DNA from: Bacillota bacterium
GTDB lineage: Bacteria; Bacillota; Clostridia; Acetivibrionales; DSM-1351
Assembly (NCBI GenBank): GCA_023415305.1
Contig: JAEZKZ010000028.1
Coordinates: 1 to 64,000, forward strand
Length of the DNA stretch: 64,000 nucleotides
Reading direction: 5' to 3'
The notes beneath the pieces were generated by a model that was given only the letters and a program-made list of their open reading frames with translations, was not told where the DNA came from and made no database searches. This document shows, piece by piece, positions 1 through 8,139 of the stretch (the first letter of the stretch is position 1; each line of letters begins with the position of its first letter). A program made the translations under genes and the position numbers.

Positions 1-300
1 AGTGTTGCCGCCGTTAACAGCTTGACTATGTTAACATGCTTGCTACCACTCTGTCAACACTTTTTTTATTCTCAATTTATGGTAGCTATTGTTGCCCTCA
101 AAGGGTAATTAATGTACCTTAAACTGAGCTGTTTAAGTGTTGCCGTCATTGACAGCTTGACTATGTTAACACGCCTGCTACCACTCTGTCAACACTTTTT
201 ATTTCTCAATTTATGGTAGCTATTGTTGCCCTCAAAGGGTATCCACCATTACCATAAACTGAGCTTTTAAGCGTTGTCATCGCTGATAACTTGGTTATTG
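1..300. repeat. Tandem ~135-bp non-coding repeat, two full copies and a decayed third
   Basis: A unit starting AGTGTTGCCG recurs at 1, at 136 and, degenerate, at 270, giving a period of about 135 bp. Each unit holds short inverted repeats: AGTGTTG against CAACACT near its ends, GCTACCA against TGGTAGC, and at 118-137 a CTTAAAC/GTTTAAG hairpin. No reading frame crosses it. The array may extend left of the window. It could be a duplicated hairpin RNA or a repeat family; I cannot assign it. Confidence 0.8.
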
Positions 301-501
301 TAGCATTATTAATGGTTTAAATTCAAGCATTAATTCTACTGTATTTTCTAAATATTCTAATTTACCGATAATATGCTCATAAATCAGGGTTAAATCCTAA
401 TGTTTTTTAACTATTTCTAATTGATAAAACATTATTCCATCATTGCCGTAGCCTTTTGACTTATCACTTTCCGCTTTTCCAGGGTTTAACAAACATCTCA
501 T
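295..501 (-). pseudogene. Possible 68-codon gene interrupted by one amber codon
   Basis: On the minus strand a frame starts with ATG at 501 (MRCLLNPGKAESDK...) and would run to TAA at 295-297 but for a single in-frame TAG after IVKKH. The residues after the stop (DLTLIYEHIIGKLEYLEN...) keep a protein-like composition. No good ribosome-binding site is visible and the family is not recognised. It overlaps the decayed 3' end of the comER-like gene. It may be a broken small gene or chance. Confidence 0.25.
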
Positions 502-740
502 CTAATACAGGTGGAATTCCTTTATTACACACAAAGAAATATGTACTCAGAACTCTTCACAACTTCAGATACTGCTTTCACTGAATGCACTTCAGGCCAT
601 AGGTTTGTGACTTCATTCAGCTTACTCTTATCCTGTTTGGTAATAAAAATCTGCCTTTGGCTAATTGGTGTTGAATTTAACAAAGTACTCACAAGCATTT
701 TCGCCATACTCCCAAAACCTATAAATCCTAAATTAGTCAA
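464..740 (-). pseudogene. comER/proC-like (P5C reductase family) pseudogene with internal deletion
   Basis: A TTG start at 740, preceded by AAGGAGG, opens a 71-residue NAD(P)-binding half of the ProC/ComER family: GFIGFGSMAKML is the dinucleotide-binding loop, and SEYIFLCV is the strand that normally continues with KPLD. Stops follow at 525. Directly downstream, in another frame (523 to 464), the DNA reads GIPPVLDEMFVKPWKSGK, which resembles the extreme C-terminus of ComER-type proteins as I know them. The middle of the gene, roughly 170 codons, is therefore missing and the ends are out of frame. No active reductase can be made. The N-terminal half is clear; the C-terminal match is from memory. 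Confidence 0.7.
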
Positions 741-773
741 AATGAAGTCCTCCTTACTGTTAATTCATTATTT

Positions 774-1220
774 TTATATAAGCAGTTCACCTAATCTTTT
801 GTTGAAATGTTCCATGTGCTTTTCTAAATGTATATAATATTGACGGATAAGTTCTTCCAGCGTGATTGAGTTATCTTCGTCCTTAACCCAGATATTCTGT
901 AGTTGTTCACCATCAATTCCATTAATAATGTGAAGTATAAGGCCATTGTAGTGATACCACAGAGTAACAAGAAATTCCCAATCAAAACTATTATACTTTT
1001 GAATACTAATCCATTGTTCACAATCGTATTGAGGGAAATCCAGAAGATCCGATATTTGAAGCCTTACAATCCGTTGGTGATTATTTGAGGCAGAATCAAT
1101 TAAATGTCCGACTATTTCTCTCAAAGACCATTTATCTTCAGAAATCTTTAATTTTGTTATTTCCGAGTCTATTGACTTCAAATACTCATAGAAATTTTCA
1201 ATAATCTCTTTATAATTCAT
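774..1220 (-). CDS. DinB-superfamily protein
   Basis: 148 residues with the four-helix DinB/YfiT-like pattern: an early KWSLREIVGHLIDSASNNHQR segment and a late YIHLEKHMEHF segment supply the histidines that usually form the metal triad of this superfamily. Members are metal-dependent transferases or damage-induced proteins such as bacillithiol transferase; the substrate cannot be told from sequence. The ATG at 1220 has AAAGGATGG upstream. It follows the methyltransferase remnant with 2 bp between stop and start, so the two were probably once an operon. Confidence 0.8.
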   Translation of the reverse strand: MNYKEIIENFYEYLKSIDSEITKLKISEDKWSLREIVGHLIDSASNNHQRIVRLQISDLLDFPQYDCEQWISIQKYNSFDWEFLVTLWYHYNGLILHIINGIDGEQLQNIWVKDEDNSITLEELIRQYYIHLEKHMEHFNKRLGELLI

Positions 1221-1222
1221 TT

Positions 1223-1667
1223 TTAGCCATCCTTTCTTCCTACATATAGCAGATGTTCACATGAACCAAATAATTTAACATTGTCAGATATCCTATAAAA
1301 CAGATCAATCCATTCCTGAAAGGCTTCCTCAGAAAGCTGCATCAGTGCCGATTCGCTCAGAGCTCCCATACCTTCTGTGGCCATAAGCTTTAGTTTTGTA
1401 ATATTAAAATTTTTCAATAAATCATCAATGTTATCAGGATTAAAAAAGTATGCATCTGTAAAACCTGTATTTTTATTGTCTCTTCCATCAATAAGGTAGT
1501 TCAGAAGCCTAGATTTACTACTCAATATAGATTCAGGGTAATTTTTTAAGGCAATCAATTATGGGAGCATATGCTGATATAAATGAAATAACAATGATTC
1601 CACCGGTTTTCAGTTTGTCAAGACACTGCTTTAAAATTATAAAATTCTTTAACCGTTCATTTGTCAC
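1223..1667 (-). pseudogene. Class I SAM-dependent methyltransferase remnant, 5'-truncated and frameshifted
   Basis: The 3' part (from 1558 down) encodes the C-terminal third of a SAM methyltransferase, ending ...SCEHLLYVGRKDG. Upstream, in another frame from 1667, the DNA reads LKQCLDKLKTGGIIVISFISAYAP, the conserved strand after motif III in these enzymes. The two frames meet in a run of six A at about 1542-1547; one A fewer would join them as PIIDCLKNYPESI. The SAM-binding half with its glycine loop is absent upstream of 1667. The gene is dead by truncation and by a homopolymer frameshift. The downstream DinB gene looks intact. Confidence 0.7.
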
Positions 1668-1682
1668 CTCCTAAATATCAAA

Positions 1683-1710
1683 CCCCACAGAACCATATGA
1701 CTCCGTGGGG
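1683..1710 (-). terminator. Probable intrinsic terminator of the Gfo/Idh/MocA gene
   Basis: CCCCAC and GTGGGG form a 6-bp GC stem; on the minus strand it is followed by TTTGATATTT. It lies 140 bp past the stop at 1850. The T tract is imperfect. Confidence 0.4.
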
Positions 1711-1849
1711 TGATCTTAACAGCTTAGAGCGCACTGCCTATTCCATAAATCTTAAATGAAACAAATTTACTTTAAAGTATTTTTGCATATATTTACCATT
1801 TTGTCAACTTCTTTTATATAGTAATTGATACTTTATGATTTATGATTGA

Positions 1850-2824
1850 TTATTTTTTTAATATCTGTTTTAAAGCTTCATCAATAACCTTTGCATTATT
1901 AATTGAATCTTCGAAACTCACAAATGGCTTTTCACCTTGTAATATGCATCTTCCGAATTGTTCAACCTCAAGCATATAGTTGTCAGGACATTGGACAATA
2001 ACTTCTTCTGTTCCAGAATCATTTTTATTAATTATTTTAGTTTCTCCTTTAGTATTAAAAACAACTGGAACTGATATAATTCCTTTTTCACCAACAATGG
2101 TATATTCACTTCTACTTGAACAGAGGAAGGAACAGTAGGATACCGCCTTAATACCTCCCTCAAACTCCATTACTATGCAGCTGCTTTCATCCACACCGGA
2201 TTTCTCCCCGATTTCGCCTGTAGCATATATCGATATGGGTTCCCTTCCAACTATATACCTAATTATATTAATGTTATAACATCCGACGTCATAGGTAGCT
2301 CCACCAGCCAAACTGCTTGATAACCTAACATTCTCCAAGTCATTAAGAATAAAGCTGAAATGTGACTCCATGAATTTAATCCTGCCGATTGTACCGTTGT
2401 CAACCAATTCCTTAACTTTTAAGGTAAGTGGACTATGTCTATAGGCAAATGCCTCCATAAGCAGGACGCCATTTTTATCACATATTTCCTTCATAAGCTT
2501 CGTTTCCCCAGTCGAAATTCCCATTGGTTTTTCACAAAGTATATGCTTTTTCTTCTCAGCTGCTTTTTTAGTCCATTCATAATGCAGCCCATTTGGAAGT
2601 GGTATATATACGGCATCTACTTCAGGGTCATCCAGGAGTTCATCGTAACTTTGATACGCCTTTACAGGGTTAAATTTTTTCCTGAACTCTTCCAGCTTTT
2701 CAGTTCCTCTGCTTGATATTGCGTATAATTGAGCGTTATTTGCGCTCAAAATTCCCGGAATAACGGATTTTTCAGCAATTCCGGCACAGCTGATAATACC
2801 CCAGTTTACTTTTTCGTTGTTCAT
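1850..2824 (-). CDS. Gfo/Idh/MocA family NAD(P)-dependent oxidoreductase
   Basis: 324 residues. The N-terminal Rossmann domain starts VNWGIISCAGIAEK (residues 6-19) and contains the family EKP motif (98-100, CEKPMG), whose lysine binds substrate and cofactor. The C-terminal part (from about 125) is the alpha/beta substrate domain with GGATYDVGCYNINIIRYI. Members oxidise or reduce sugars, inositols or related hydroxy compounds, or epimerise them through a keto intermediate; the substrate is not predictable here. It is a lone gene. ATG at 2824 follows AAGAGGAAAATATT. It lies 52 bp downstream of the polysaccharide deacetylase gene, so the two may be co-transcribed. Confidence 0.85.
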   Translation of the reverse strand: MNNEKVNWGIISCAGIAEKSVIPGILSANNAQLYAISSRGTEKLEEFRKKFNPVKAYQSYDELLDDPEVDAVYIPLPNGLHYEWTKKAAEKKKHILCEKPMGISTGETKLMKEICDKNGVLLMEAFAYRHSPLTLKVKELVDNGTIGRIKFMESHFSFILNDLENVRLSSSLAGGATYDVGCYNINIIRYIVGREPISIYATGEIGEKSGVDESSCIVMEFEGGIKAVSYCSFLCSSRSEYTIVGEKGIISVPVVFNTKGETKIINKNDSGTEEVIVQCPDNYMLEVEQFGRCILQGEKPFVSFEDSINNAKVIDEALKQILKK

Positions 2825-2876
2825 AATATTTTCCTCTTTCTTAAATTAGTAATTATGATTGGCATATCTTTCTTCA

Positions 2877-3656
2877 TCACTTTTTCTGCTGCCTTCCCTG
2901 ATCATCAATATAATAACTACCCCTCATTATCAGTTCCGAAACAGGAACAAAGCTCAGACCTTTTGCCTTTAACTCCGATATAATCTGTGGCAAGAGTTCT
3001 ACAGTATACTGTGTATCATTATGGAAAAGAATTATAGCACCAGATTTAGTTTTCTTAATAATCCTATCCAATATTGCCTGTTTGCTCATCTCTTTTTTCC
3101 AGTCAAGACTGTCAACATTCCATTGTATCGGGTAACAGCCCAATTCATTACAGGTTTCTATGACTGTATTATTATAGTCTCCATACGGGGGTCTGAAAAG
3201 TTCTATTCTTTTACCTGAGATTTCACCAAGCTTTTGATTACAGACCTCTATTTCAGTTCTGCACTTTTCTTTACCTATGGTACTCATTCTTAGATGGGAA
3301 TAACCATGGTTGGCTACATCATGACCCTCGCTTGCAATTAGTCTTACAGTGTCGGGGTACTTCTCCCCCCACTGTCCAACCATAAAAAAGCTGGCCTTTA
3401 CATTCTCTTTTCTCAGAATTTCCATAATAGTTGGAATATCTCCTGCTCCCCAGGCACAGTCAAATGTAATTGATACCAGATTTTTCTCTGTCTCAACGCT
3501 ATATATAGGTAGTACTCGATTTTTATTAAATACATTTATTGACTTAAAAACACCTATACATCCAGTCGTTATAAGTAGAACAATAAGCCCTATTCCTATT
3601 GCACCTACAAGTAAAATACGCGAAAACCTTTTATGGTTTATTATTAATATCTTCAT
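2877..3656 (-). CDS. Polysaccharide deacetylase (CE4 / NodB domain), membrane-anchored, PdaB-like
   Basis: 259 residues from the ATG at 3656, chosen because GAGGAG lies 7 bases upstream. One membrane segment (about residues 13-37) anchors an extracellular NodB domain. CE4 motifs are visible: TFDCAWG with the catalytic Asp, the metal-binding HGYSHLRM, FRPPYG, and LFHNDT near the end. The TFDxAWG form of motif 1 is typical of sporulation deacetylases of the PdaB group. Likely role: removal of N-acetyl groups from peptidoglycan, probably during sporulation. The family is certain; the sporulation role is inferred. Confidence 0.85.
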   Translation of the reverse strand: MKILIINHKRFSRILLVGAIGIGLIVLLITTGCIGVFKSINVFNKNRVLPIYSVETEKNLVSITFDCAWGAGDIPTIMEILRKENVKASFFMVGQWGEKYPDTVRLIASEGHDVANHGYSHLRMSTIGKEKCRTEIEVCNQKLGEISGKRIELFRPPYGDYNNTVIETCNELGCYPIQWNVDSLDWKKEMSKQAILDRIIKKTKSGAIILFHNDTQYTVELLPQIISELKAKGLSFVPVSELIMRGSYYIDDQGRQQKK

Positions 3657-3889
3657 TTTACAACTCCTCAAATTTAATTTATATAATATAAATATTTATG
3701 TTTTTATGGAGTTATGTGTAGTAATACTCAAATACCACCTATAAACATTGACTCGTTAGCCCTATAATGTCGCTATTCGGGCTGTTTGTCTGTATTAGCC
3801 TTTTCTGTGGCAACTCCCTTCTCAACATCTCTAAATGTATGAATGGCTCACCCAGGCTTAGCCGGGGATATATTGCTATAGACAAGAAA

Positions 3890-3925
3890 AACGGCAGCTA
3901 TGAATGTTATTTCAAAGCCGCCGTT
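3890..3925 (-). terminator. Intrinsic terminator of the GNAT gene
   Basis: AACGGCGGC and GCTGCCGTT (one mismatch) form a 9-bp stem followed on the minus strand by TTTCTTGTCT. It sits about 90 bp past the stop at 4013. Confidence 0.6.
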
Positions 3926-4012
3926 AGACTACTTGTATTTTGTTAGCACATAACTGTCCTCCCACCAAATAACGGTTTTTCATTTTTCCCGTTGGGCGGC
4001 ATATGCTCCACT

Positions 4013-4459
4013 TTATAGATGTCTTTTCAAATAAATCATATCTACTAGCTGTTGCCCATTTTCATACATCGGGTGGTCGTAATTGTCTATAAAAAAGTTT
4101 TTAACAATGTGTGATTTTTTAAATCCGCATTTCTCATAAAAATGAAGTATCGTAGGGCTATCACCTGTTCCAACATATAACTCGTTACCATATTTTTTGT
4201 AGTAATCAGCAATAAATGAGATTAGATGTTGTCCATATCCTTTCCGTTGATATTCAGGAACAGTAACAATATTCTTTATTTCATAAACTCTTGATTGCTC
4301 CTGTGTAACAACGCAAATCGCTTTAACCTCATCATCACACAAGGCGAACATATCACCACGATACAAATATTTCTCTATCATACTTACCTGCTCATCTGCA
4401 ATAAGTAGCAATTCCATGTACTTTGTTTTATCGCTATCCATAATTTTCACAATTTCCAT
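4013..4459 (-). CDS. GNAT family N-acetyltransferase
   Basis: 148 residues with the GNAT fold. The acetyl-CoA pyrophosphate loop is VPEYQRKGYGQHLISF (Q/RxxGxG/A), and FYEKCGFKKS is the usual motif B tail. The substrate is unknown. Monocistronic: terminators lie on both sides (4551-4584 belongs to the upstream gene and 3890-3925 follows this one). The start ATG at 4459 has AAGGAAAGGGGGA upstream. Confidence 0.85.
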   Translation of the reverse strand: MEIVKIMDSDKTKYMELLLIADEQVSMIEKYLYRGDMFALCDDEVKAICVVTQEQSRVYEIKNIVTVPEYQRKGYGQHLISFIADYYKKYGNELYVGTGDSPTILHFYEKCGFKKSHIVKNFFIDNYDHPMYENGQQLVDMIYLKRHL

Positions 4460-4550
4460 TTGATATTCCCCCTTTCCTTTCTTTGTTATCTTCTCAAATC
4501 CATTATACCCTTTTCAATTTCAAATGGGGAACACACATTGTTATAAAAAA

Positions 4551-4584
4551 TAGATGTGCCACTCTTTGTAAAGCGGCACATCTA
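4551..4584 (-). terminator. Intrinsic terminator of the CD3324-type gene
   Basis: A perfect 10-bp inverted repeat, TAGATGTGCC/GGCACATCTA, directly after the stop at 4586. The minus strand continues with TTTTTTATAA. Confidence 0.8.
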
Positions 4585-4585
4585 T

Positions 4586-4858
4586 TCATAAAATTTGCAT
4601 ACTCCGTATAATACGTTGAATACTTTTGGGGGTTAAAAAATGTTTCTCCGACAGTTCAAATACAGTCGTGCCGTTTTTGTAACTTTTGTATATTTCGAAA
4701 TTTCTTTCTTTAAAATATACCTTAGTATCTGTCTTTTCTCCCCACTTACATCTTTTTGATTTTATTTTTGGAATGTATATAACTTGCCCGTCAACATATT
4801 CTTGGATTTCTTTAATCAATCCTTCGGGTAGTACTTCCAAAGCTTGAACATAGCCCAT
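4586..4858 (-). CDS. CD3324 family protein (Mor-like helix-turn-helix)
   Basis: 90 residues, typical of the small clostridial CD3324 family: EVLPEGLIKEIQEYVDGQVIYIPK, then a basic CKWGEKTDT stretch and a C-terminal helix-turn-helix (about residues 58-86, TVFELSEKHFLTPKSIQRII). It resembles the Mor transcription activator of phage Mu, so DNA binding is likely, but no target is known. A long imperfect hairpin (4888-4938) lies in its leader, just ahead of the GGAGGGC ribosome-binding site, and could control its expression. Confidence 0.75.
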   Translation of the reverse strand: MGYVQALEVLPEGLIKEIQEYVDGQVIYIPKIKSKRCKWGEKTDTKVYFKERNFEIYKSYKNGTTVFELSEKHFLTPKSIQRIIRSMQIL

Positions 4859-4887
4859 TGTGCCCTCCTAAGAATTATTCTGTAGGA

Positions 4888-4938
4888 TAGCAAAGGCTAT
4901 TGATATTTTGTTTGAGTGATATGCAATAGCCCTTGCTA
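4888..4938 (-). promoter_or_regulatory. 15-bp-stem leader hairpin upstream of the CD3324-type gene
   Basis: TAGCAAAGGCTATTG (4888-4902) and CAATAGCCCTTGCTA (4924-4938) are inverted repeats with one mismatch and a 21-nt loop. No T tract follows on either strand, so it is not a simple terminator. It lies 30-80 nt before the start at 4858, as an operator or structured leader would. Confidence 0.5.
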
Positions 4939-5018
4939 TGCACAATGTTTCCTGCTTTTCCTTATAGTTCATCCCTCCTATCATCTATATTATAGCTAAG
5001 ACACGTTTCATTCTCAAG

Positions 5019-5157
5019 TCACTTTTCATGAATGATAATATTTATTTCAATCAATTGACAACCGCAGCAATCGCAGATGTTATGAGAAGGTATTTTACCA
5101 TCATTTAAATATGGTTCTTCTTTGAGACCTCCAAATCCAAGATATGACAAATAGATT
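5019..5157 (-). pseudogene. Fragment of a CPxCG-type cysteine-rich domain gene
   Basis: An open frame without a start reads LGFGGLKEEPYLNDGKIPSH then NICDCCGCQLIEINII and a stop. It resembles the small cysteine-rich proteins with an LGYxGLKEPPYDxxGxPSxEICPCCGFxF core. A stop lies directly upstream, the N-terminal CPxCG pair is missing and the second proline of CPCC is replaced. It looks like a relic. The identification is by pattern memory only. Confidence 0.4.
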
Positions 5158-5199
5158 TTTCATTACATTTGCAAGTTATAAATAATTAGCTACAAAACA

Positions 5200-5832
5200 T
5201 TAACATAATCTATCAATATTTCCCACTTGAATATGTTGAATATTGGCTTGGATTTCTTCATCTGTCCAATCCCACCACTTAATTTTCAACAATTTAGAAA
5301 TTATATCATCACTAAACCTTTTCTTTATAATTTTTGCAGGAATACCTCCAACAATAGTATAAGGTGGAACATCATTAGTAACTATCGCTCTAGTTCCAAT
5401 AATTGCACCATCACCAATTTTTACACCTGACATAATTATAGCATCATATCCTATCCACACATCATTTCCAATTACAATATCGCCCTTATTATCCCAAGCA
5501 TCTGTTATATGGCTGACATCTAAACCCCATTCCTCATAAAAAATTGGAAATGTATAAGTAGATAGTGATTTGCTGGTGTGATTTCCACTCGTCATGAGGA
5601 ACTTGGCTTTACATGCAATTGAACAAAACTTACCAATTATTAATTTATCATTGTTTATAGGATACTGATATAATACGTTGTTTTTTTCAAAATCTTTTGG
5701 GTCATTACAATAGTCATTATATATTGTATAATCTCCGACTTTTATATTGTCTCTTGTAATTACATTTTTAACATATATCGTTTGGTAATCATTACTTCTT
5801 GGATAAACTTTATTTATATTTGGAATAGTCAT
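5200..5832 (-). CDS. Vat-like xenobiotic acetyltransferase (hexapeptide-repeat)
   Basis: 210 residues in the left-handed beta-helix xenobiotic acyltransferase (Vat/CatB) group. The N-terminal part has IIGKFCSIA; His85 in SGNHTSKSL matches the catalytic histidine of Vat enzymes. Hexapeptide repeats follow (IVIGNDVWIGYDAIIMSGVK...), then a C-terminal VPPYTIVGGIPAKIIKKRF and a KWWDWTDEEI tail. These enzymes acetylate streptogramin A or chloramphenicol-type hydroxyls, but many chromosomal members have unknown substrates, so resistance is only a possibility. It is a single gene in an AT-rich stretch flanked by gene remnants, consistent with acquisition. Confidence 0.8.
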   Translation of the reverse strand: MTIPNINKVYPRSNDYQTIYVKNVITRDNIKVGDYTIYNDYCNDPKDFEKNNVLYQYPINNDKLIIGKFCSIACKAKFLMTSGNHTSKSLSTYTFPIFYEEWGLDVSHITDAWDNKGDIVIGNDVWIGYDAIIMSGVKIGDGAIIGTRAIVTNDVPPYTIVGGIPAKIIKKRFSDDIISKLLKIKWWDWTDEEIQANIQHIQVGNIDRLC

Positions 5833-5974
5833 GTTTATATCTCTCCTTTTTATTATGCTAATTTTATGGCTATTCCATTATTACATTGCATTTCGTCATA
5901 TAACCACTCCCAAATAATCTATATTTTATATATAATCCATATTTCACCATTTCCAAGAACATATTTGTAGTATG

Positions 5975-6184
5975 TCAAGTTTCACTCCCTACCGCGCTGT
6001 TCAGTATAGCAGCTATTATTTTTGTCAGAGGTAGTGTTATTAGATCAGGTTTTGTATTCAGTAACGGAAAACTATATAATTGTATATATAAATATTGTGA
6101 TGCAGCTATAATACAGATATTCTTATTTACTACGTATTTAATCGGCACATATATGTCAAGCTGATGGTACCCAAGCTCATATTT
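5975..6184 (-). other. Open 69-codon stretch without a start, possible coding relic
   Basis: In the 445-bp gap between the Vat-like and DUF4179-like genes, one minus-strand frame is open from 6184 to TGA at 5975-5977 and reads ELGYHQLDIYVPIKYVVN..., ending ...NSAVGSET. It has no upstream start or ribosome-binding site and no recognised family. It may be a gene remnant or chance. I see nothing else in this gap besides the terminator at 6231. Confidence 0.2.
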
Positions 6185-6230
6185 TTAGATGCCTGTATAA
6201 ACTCTTCAGTTTAAGTAGTAAAAAATAATA

Positions 6231-6251
6231 CCTCCGGCAATAAACCGGAGG
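6231..6251 (-). terminator. Intrinsic terminator of the DUF4179-like gene
   Basis: CCTCCGG/CCGGAGG stem with a short loop, followed on the minus strand by TATTATTTTTTAC; 26 bp past the stop at 6278. Confidence 0.8.
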
Positions 6252-6277
6252 CGTCTGATTTGTATATTTCTGTATTA

Positions 6278-8005
6278 TTACTTTAATTTTATTTCACTAT
6301 TATATACATCTGTATAAGTCAGGGTGTTTACTGTTATTTCCAGACTCTTATGCTCTCCGTCGACTTGGAAGGACTTCTTAATCGGCTTCTTTGATTTATT
6401 CAAATCTCTATCATTTTCTGAGGAACTTGACCATGACATATGATTTCTCTCAGACTGTATTCCCACTTCAAAGTCAGAAAACTTCCTGTTGGCATCATTG
6501 GTCCCAATATCAAAACAAGTTTTTCCGTCTTTAACTACCACATTTGATATAACTATATCCGAACCATCTATTTTTAGATTATAGGATGGCATTTTGTCAA
6601 ATTCTACCTTTATACTTTCATTACACTCTACACTTTTATTAACCGAATAGAGATAAATAGTCGCATCATCAAGGTCTTTTTTTGATAAAGGGTAATTGAA
6701 ATTTAATTTCCCCTTCAGTTCCCCGTAGTTAGCCGACCCAGGAATTTTCTTACCCCTTAAATTCATTATGACTTCAGGTTCAACCCTGTTAACCTTAGAA
6801 TCTTTTCCGGGTACAAATTCAAAATCTAAAGAGGTACTTGCAGCACCCAGGTGCACATCTTTTAACTTAAAAACACCGTCCTCACTTTTAAACTCTTTAT
6901 TTATACTAATGGTTTCAGATGGAGTCCTATTTACAGTTAAAGCAAGTTTCCAATTCACAAGTTTTTCACTGCATTCAATTAATATTTTTACTGGCTGGTT
7001 TAATTCAGGCATTCTTTCAAATAATAATTTACCTGTTTCTCCATTACCCTCGGAGGATCTACCATTAGCTCGAATTATATTCTTTGAATCTTTAATACTT
7101 ACTTCAGGAAATATGTGAACATGAATCATTGTTTTCGGATCATAGCTGATAAGTTTTTTTACTTCAGGCAGTGCATCAAAGGTATAATCAATAGCCAGTC
7201 TTCCATCATCGTTACTTGCTGCTGTTAATTTCAAGGTACCATATTCAGTTTTACATTCTCTGTCAATGTTAATTTTTTTACCCTCTGTTGCTAAAGATTT
7301 ATCCAATATCATTGTATAAGTATAATCGGGTTTATCAGTATCGGGGATATTAGGGCGTATTGTATATATATTTAGGTACAGCTTATCTCCATTTACAAGT
7401 TTTTCTTCCAGATTAAAATCAATAATTCCTCTTCCATCACCACTGTTTTCCATTCCGTGACCGTTACTGATATTGACACCTTCTTCATTTACCAGTGAAA
7501 ATTGGGATGGCACAAATGTGTTCTCTTTATCTTCATCCAGAGTAGAAAAGGTTACTAAAAGAGAGTCCTCTTCCCACACAGCATTTTCCAGCTTTATCTT
7601 ATGATCTCGGTATTCAAATACTTTGTTAAGTTCAATCGCTTTGCCGTTGGCAACAGCAATTTCAATACCCTTCGTTCTTCCCCAATCCATGTACTCTGAC
7701 TCAGACCCGGAAACGGGAATAGACTTTGTTTCAGCTGTGGAAGTAGACGTAGTTGCAGACTGACTGTCTGCTGTAGTCACAGACTTACTTTCGGATGTAG
7801 TAGAAGCCTTTGTCTCGGACGTTGCTGCTGATGTAGCTGTGGATGCAAATGCTGATAAAGGTGAAAGCATTACAAATGCCATAACCAGTGCCGCAATTCT
7901 TGTCTTTTTACCTATCCCAACAGCTTGGGAAGCTTTTCCCTCAATGCCGATGTTTTTCCGAATTTCTCTGTCTTCCTTTAAGTGTTTTGAAATTACAAAC
8001 TTCAT
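6278..8005 (-). CDS. Large DUF4179-like membrane-anchored extracellular protein
   Basis: 575 residues. A basic cytoplasmic N-terminus (1-35) is followed by one membrane segment (about 36-54, IAALVMAFVMLSPLSAFA) and a Ser/Thr-rich linker (55-95). The rest is beta-rich extracellular sequence in at least three similar blocks, the first starting at KIKLENAVWEEDSLLVTFS, a pattern of DUF4179/DUF5643 proteins. Such proteins are often encoded beside ECF sigma factors and act as anti-sigma or surface sensors; here no sigma factor is adjacent, and the cytoplasmic N-terminus lacks a recognisable anti-sigma zinc motif. ATG at 8005 has GGGGGG upstream. Monocistronic. The function is unknown. Confidence 0.6.
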   Translation of the reverse strand: MKFVISKHLKEDREIRKNIGIEGKASQAVGIGKKTRIAALVMAFVMLSPLSAFASTATSAATSETKASTTSESKSVTTADSQSATTSTSTAETKSIPVSGSESEYMDWGRTKGIEIAVANGKAIELNKVFEYRDHKIKLENAVWEEDSLLVTFSTLDEDKENTFVPSQFSLVNEEGVNISNGHGMENSGDGRGIIDFNLEEKLVNGDKLYLNIYTIRPNIPDTDKPDYTYTMILDKSLATEGKKINIDRECKTEYGTLKLTAASNDDGRLAIDYTFDALPEVKKLISYDPKTMIHVHIFPEVSIKDSKNIIRANGRSSEGNGETGKLLFERMPELNQPVKILIECSEKLVNWKLALTVNRTPSETISINKEFKSEDGVFKLKDVHLGAASTSLDFEFVPGKDSKVNRVEPEVIMNLRGKKIPGSANYGELKGKLNFNYPLSKKDLDDATIYLYSVNKSVECNESIKVEFDKMPSYNLKIDGSDIVISNVVVKDGKTCFDIGTNDANRKFSDFEVGIQSERNHMSWSSSSENDRDLNKSKKPIKKSFQVDGEHKSLEITVNTLTYTDVYNSEIKLK

Positions 8006-8116
8006 GATAACCCCCCAATATAATTTTGTTGTTGATTATTTTTCATTCATTGGTATATTATAACATTTCAACTATTCAATGTCTAACCAGCTCATTAAGA
8101 TATGAACAACTAAATA

Positions 8117-8139
8117 ACACCCCAAAACTGCAGGGGTGT
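8117..8139 (-). terminator. Probable terminator of the M24/WYL/DUF3795/AlkZ-like gene run
   Basis: ACACCCC/GGGGTGT stem 70 bp past the stop at 8210, followed by TATTTAGTTGTT on the minus strand. Confidence 0.5.

Noticed and set aside
1..300. CRISPR or phage attachment site
   Set aside because: Unit length of about 135 bp without unique spacers, and no integrase in the window.
3767..3946. 59-codon plus-strand open frame from ATG 3767
   Set aside because: No ribosome-binding site, no family, and it contains the minus-strand terminator hairpin at 3890-3925.
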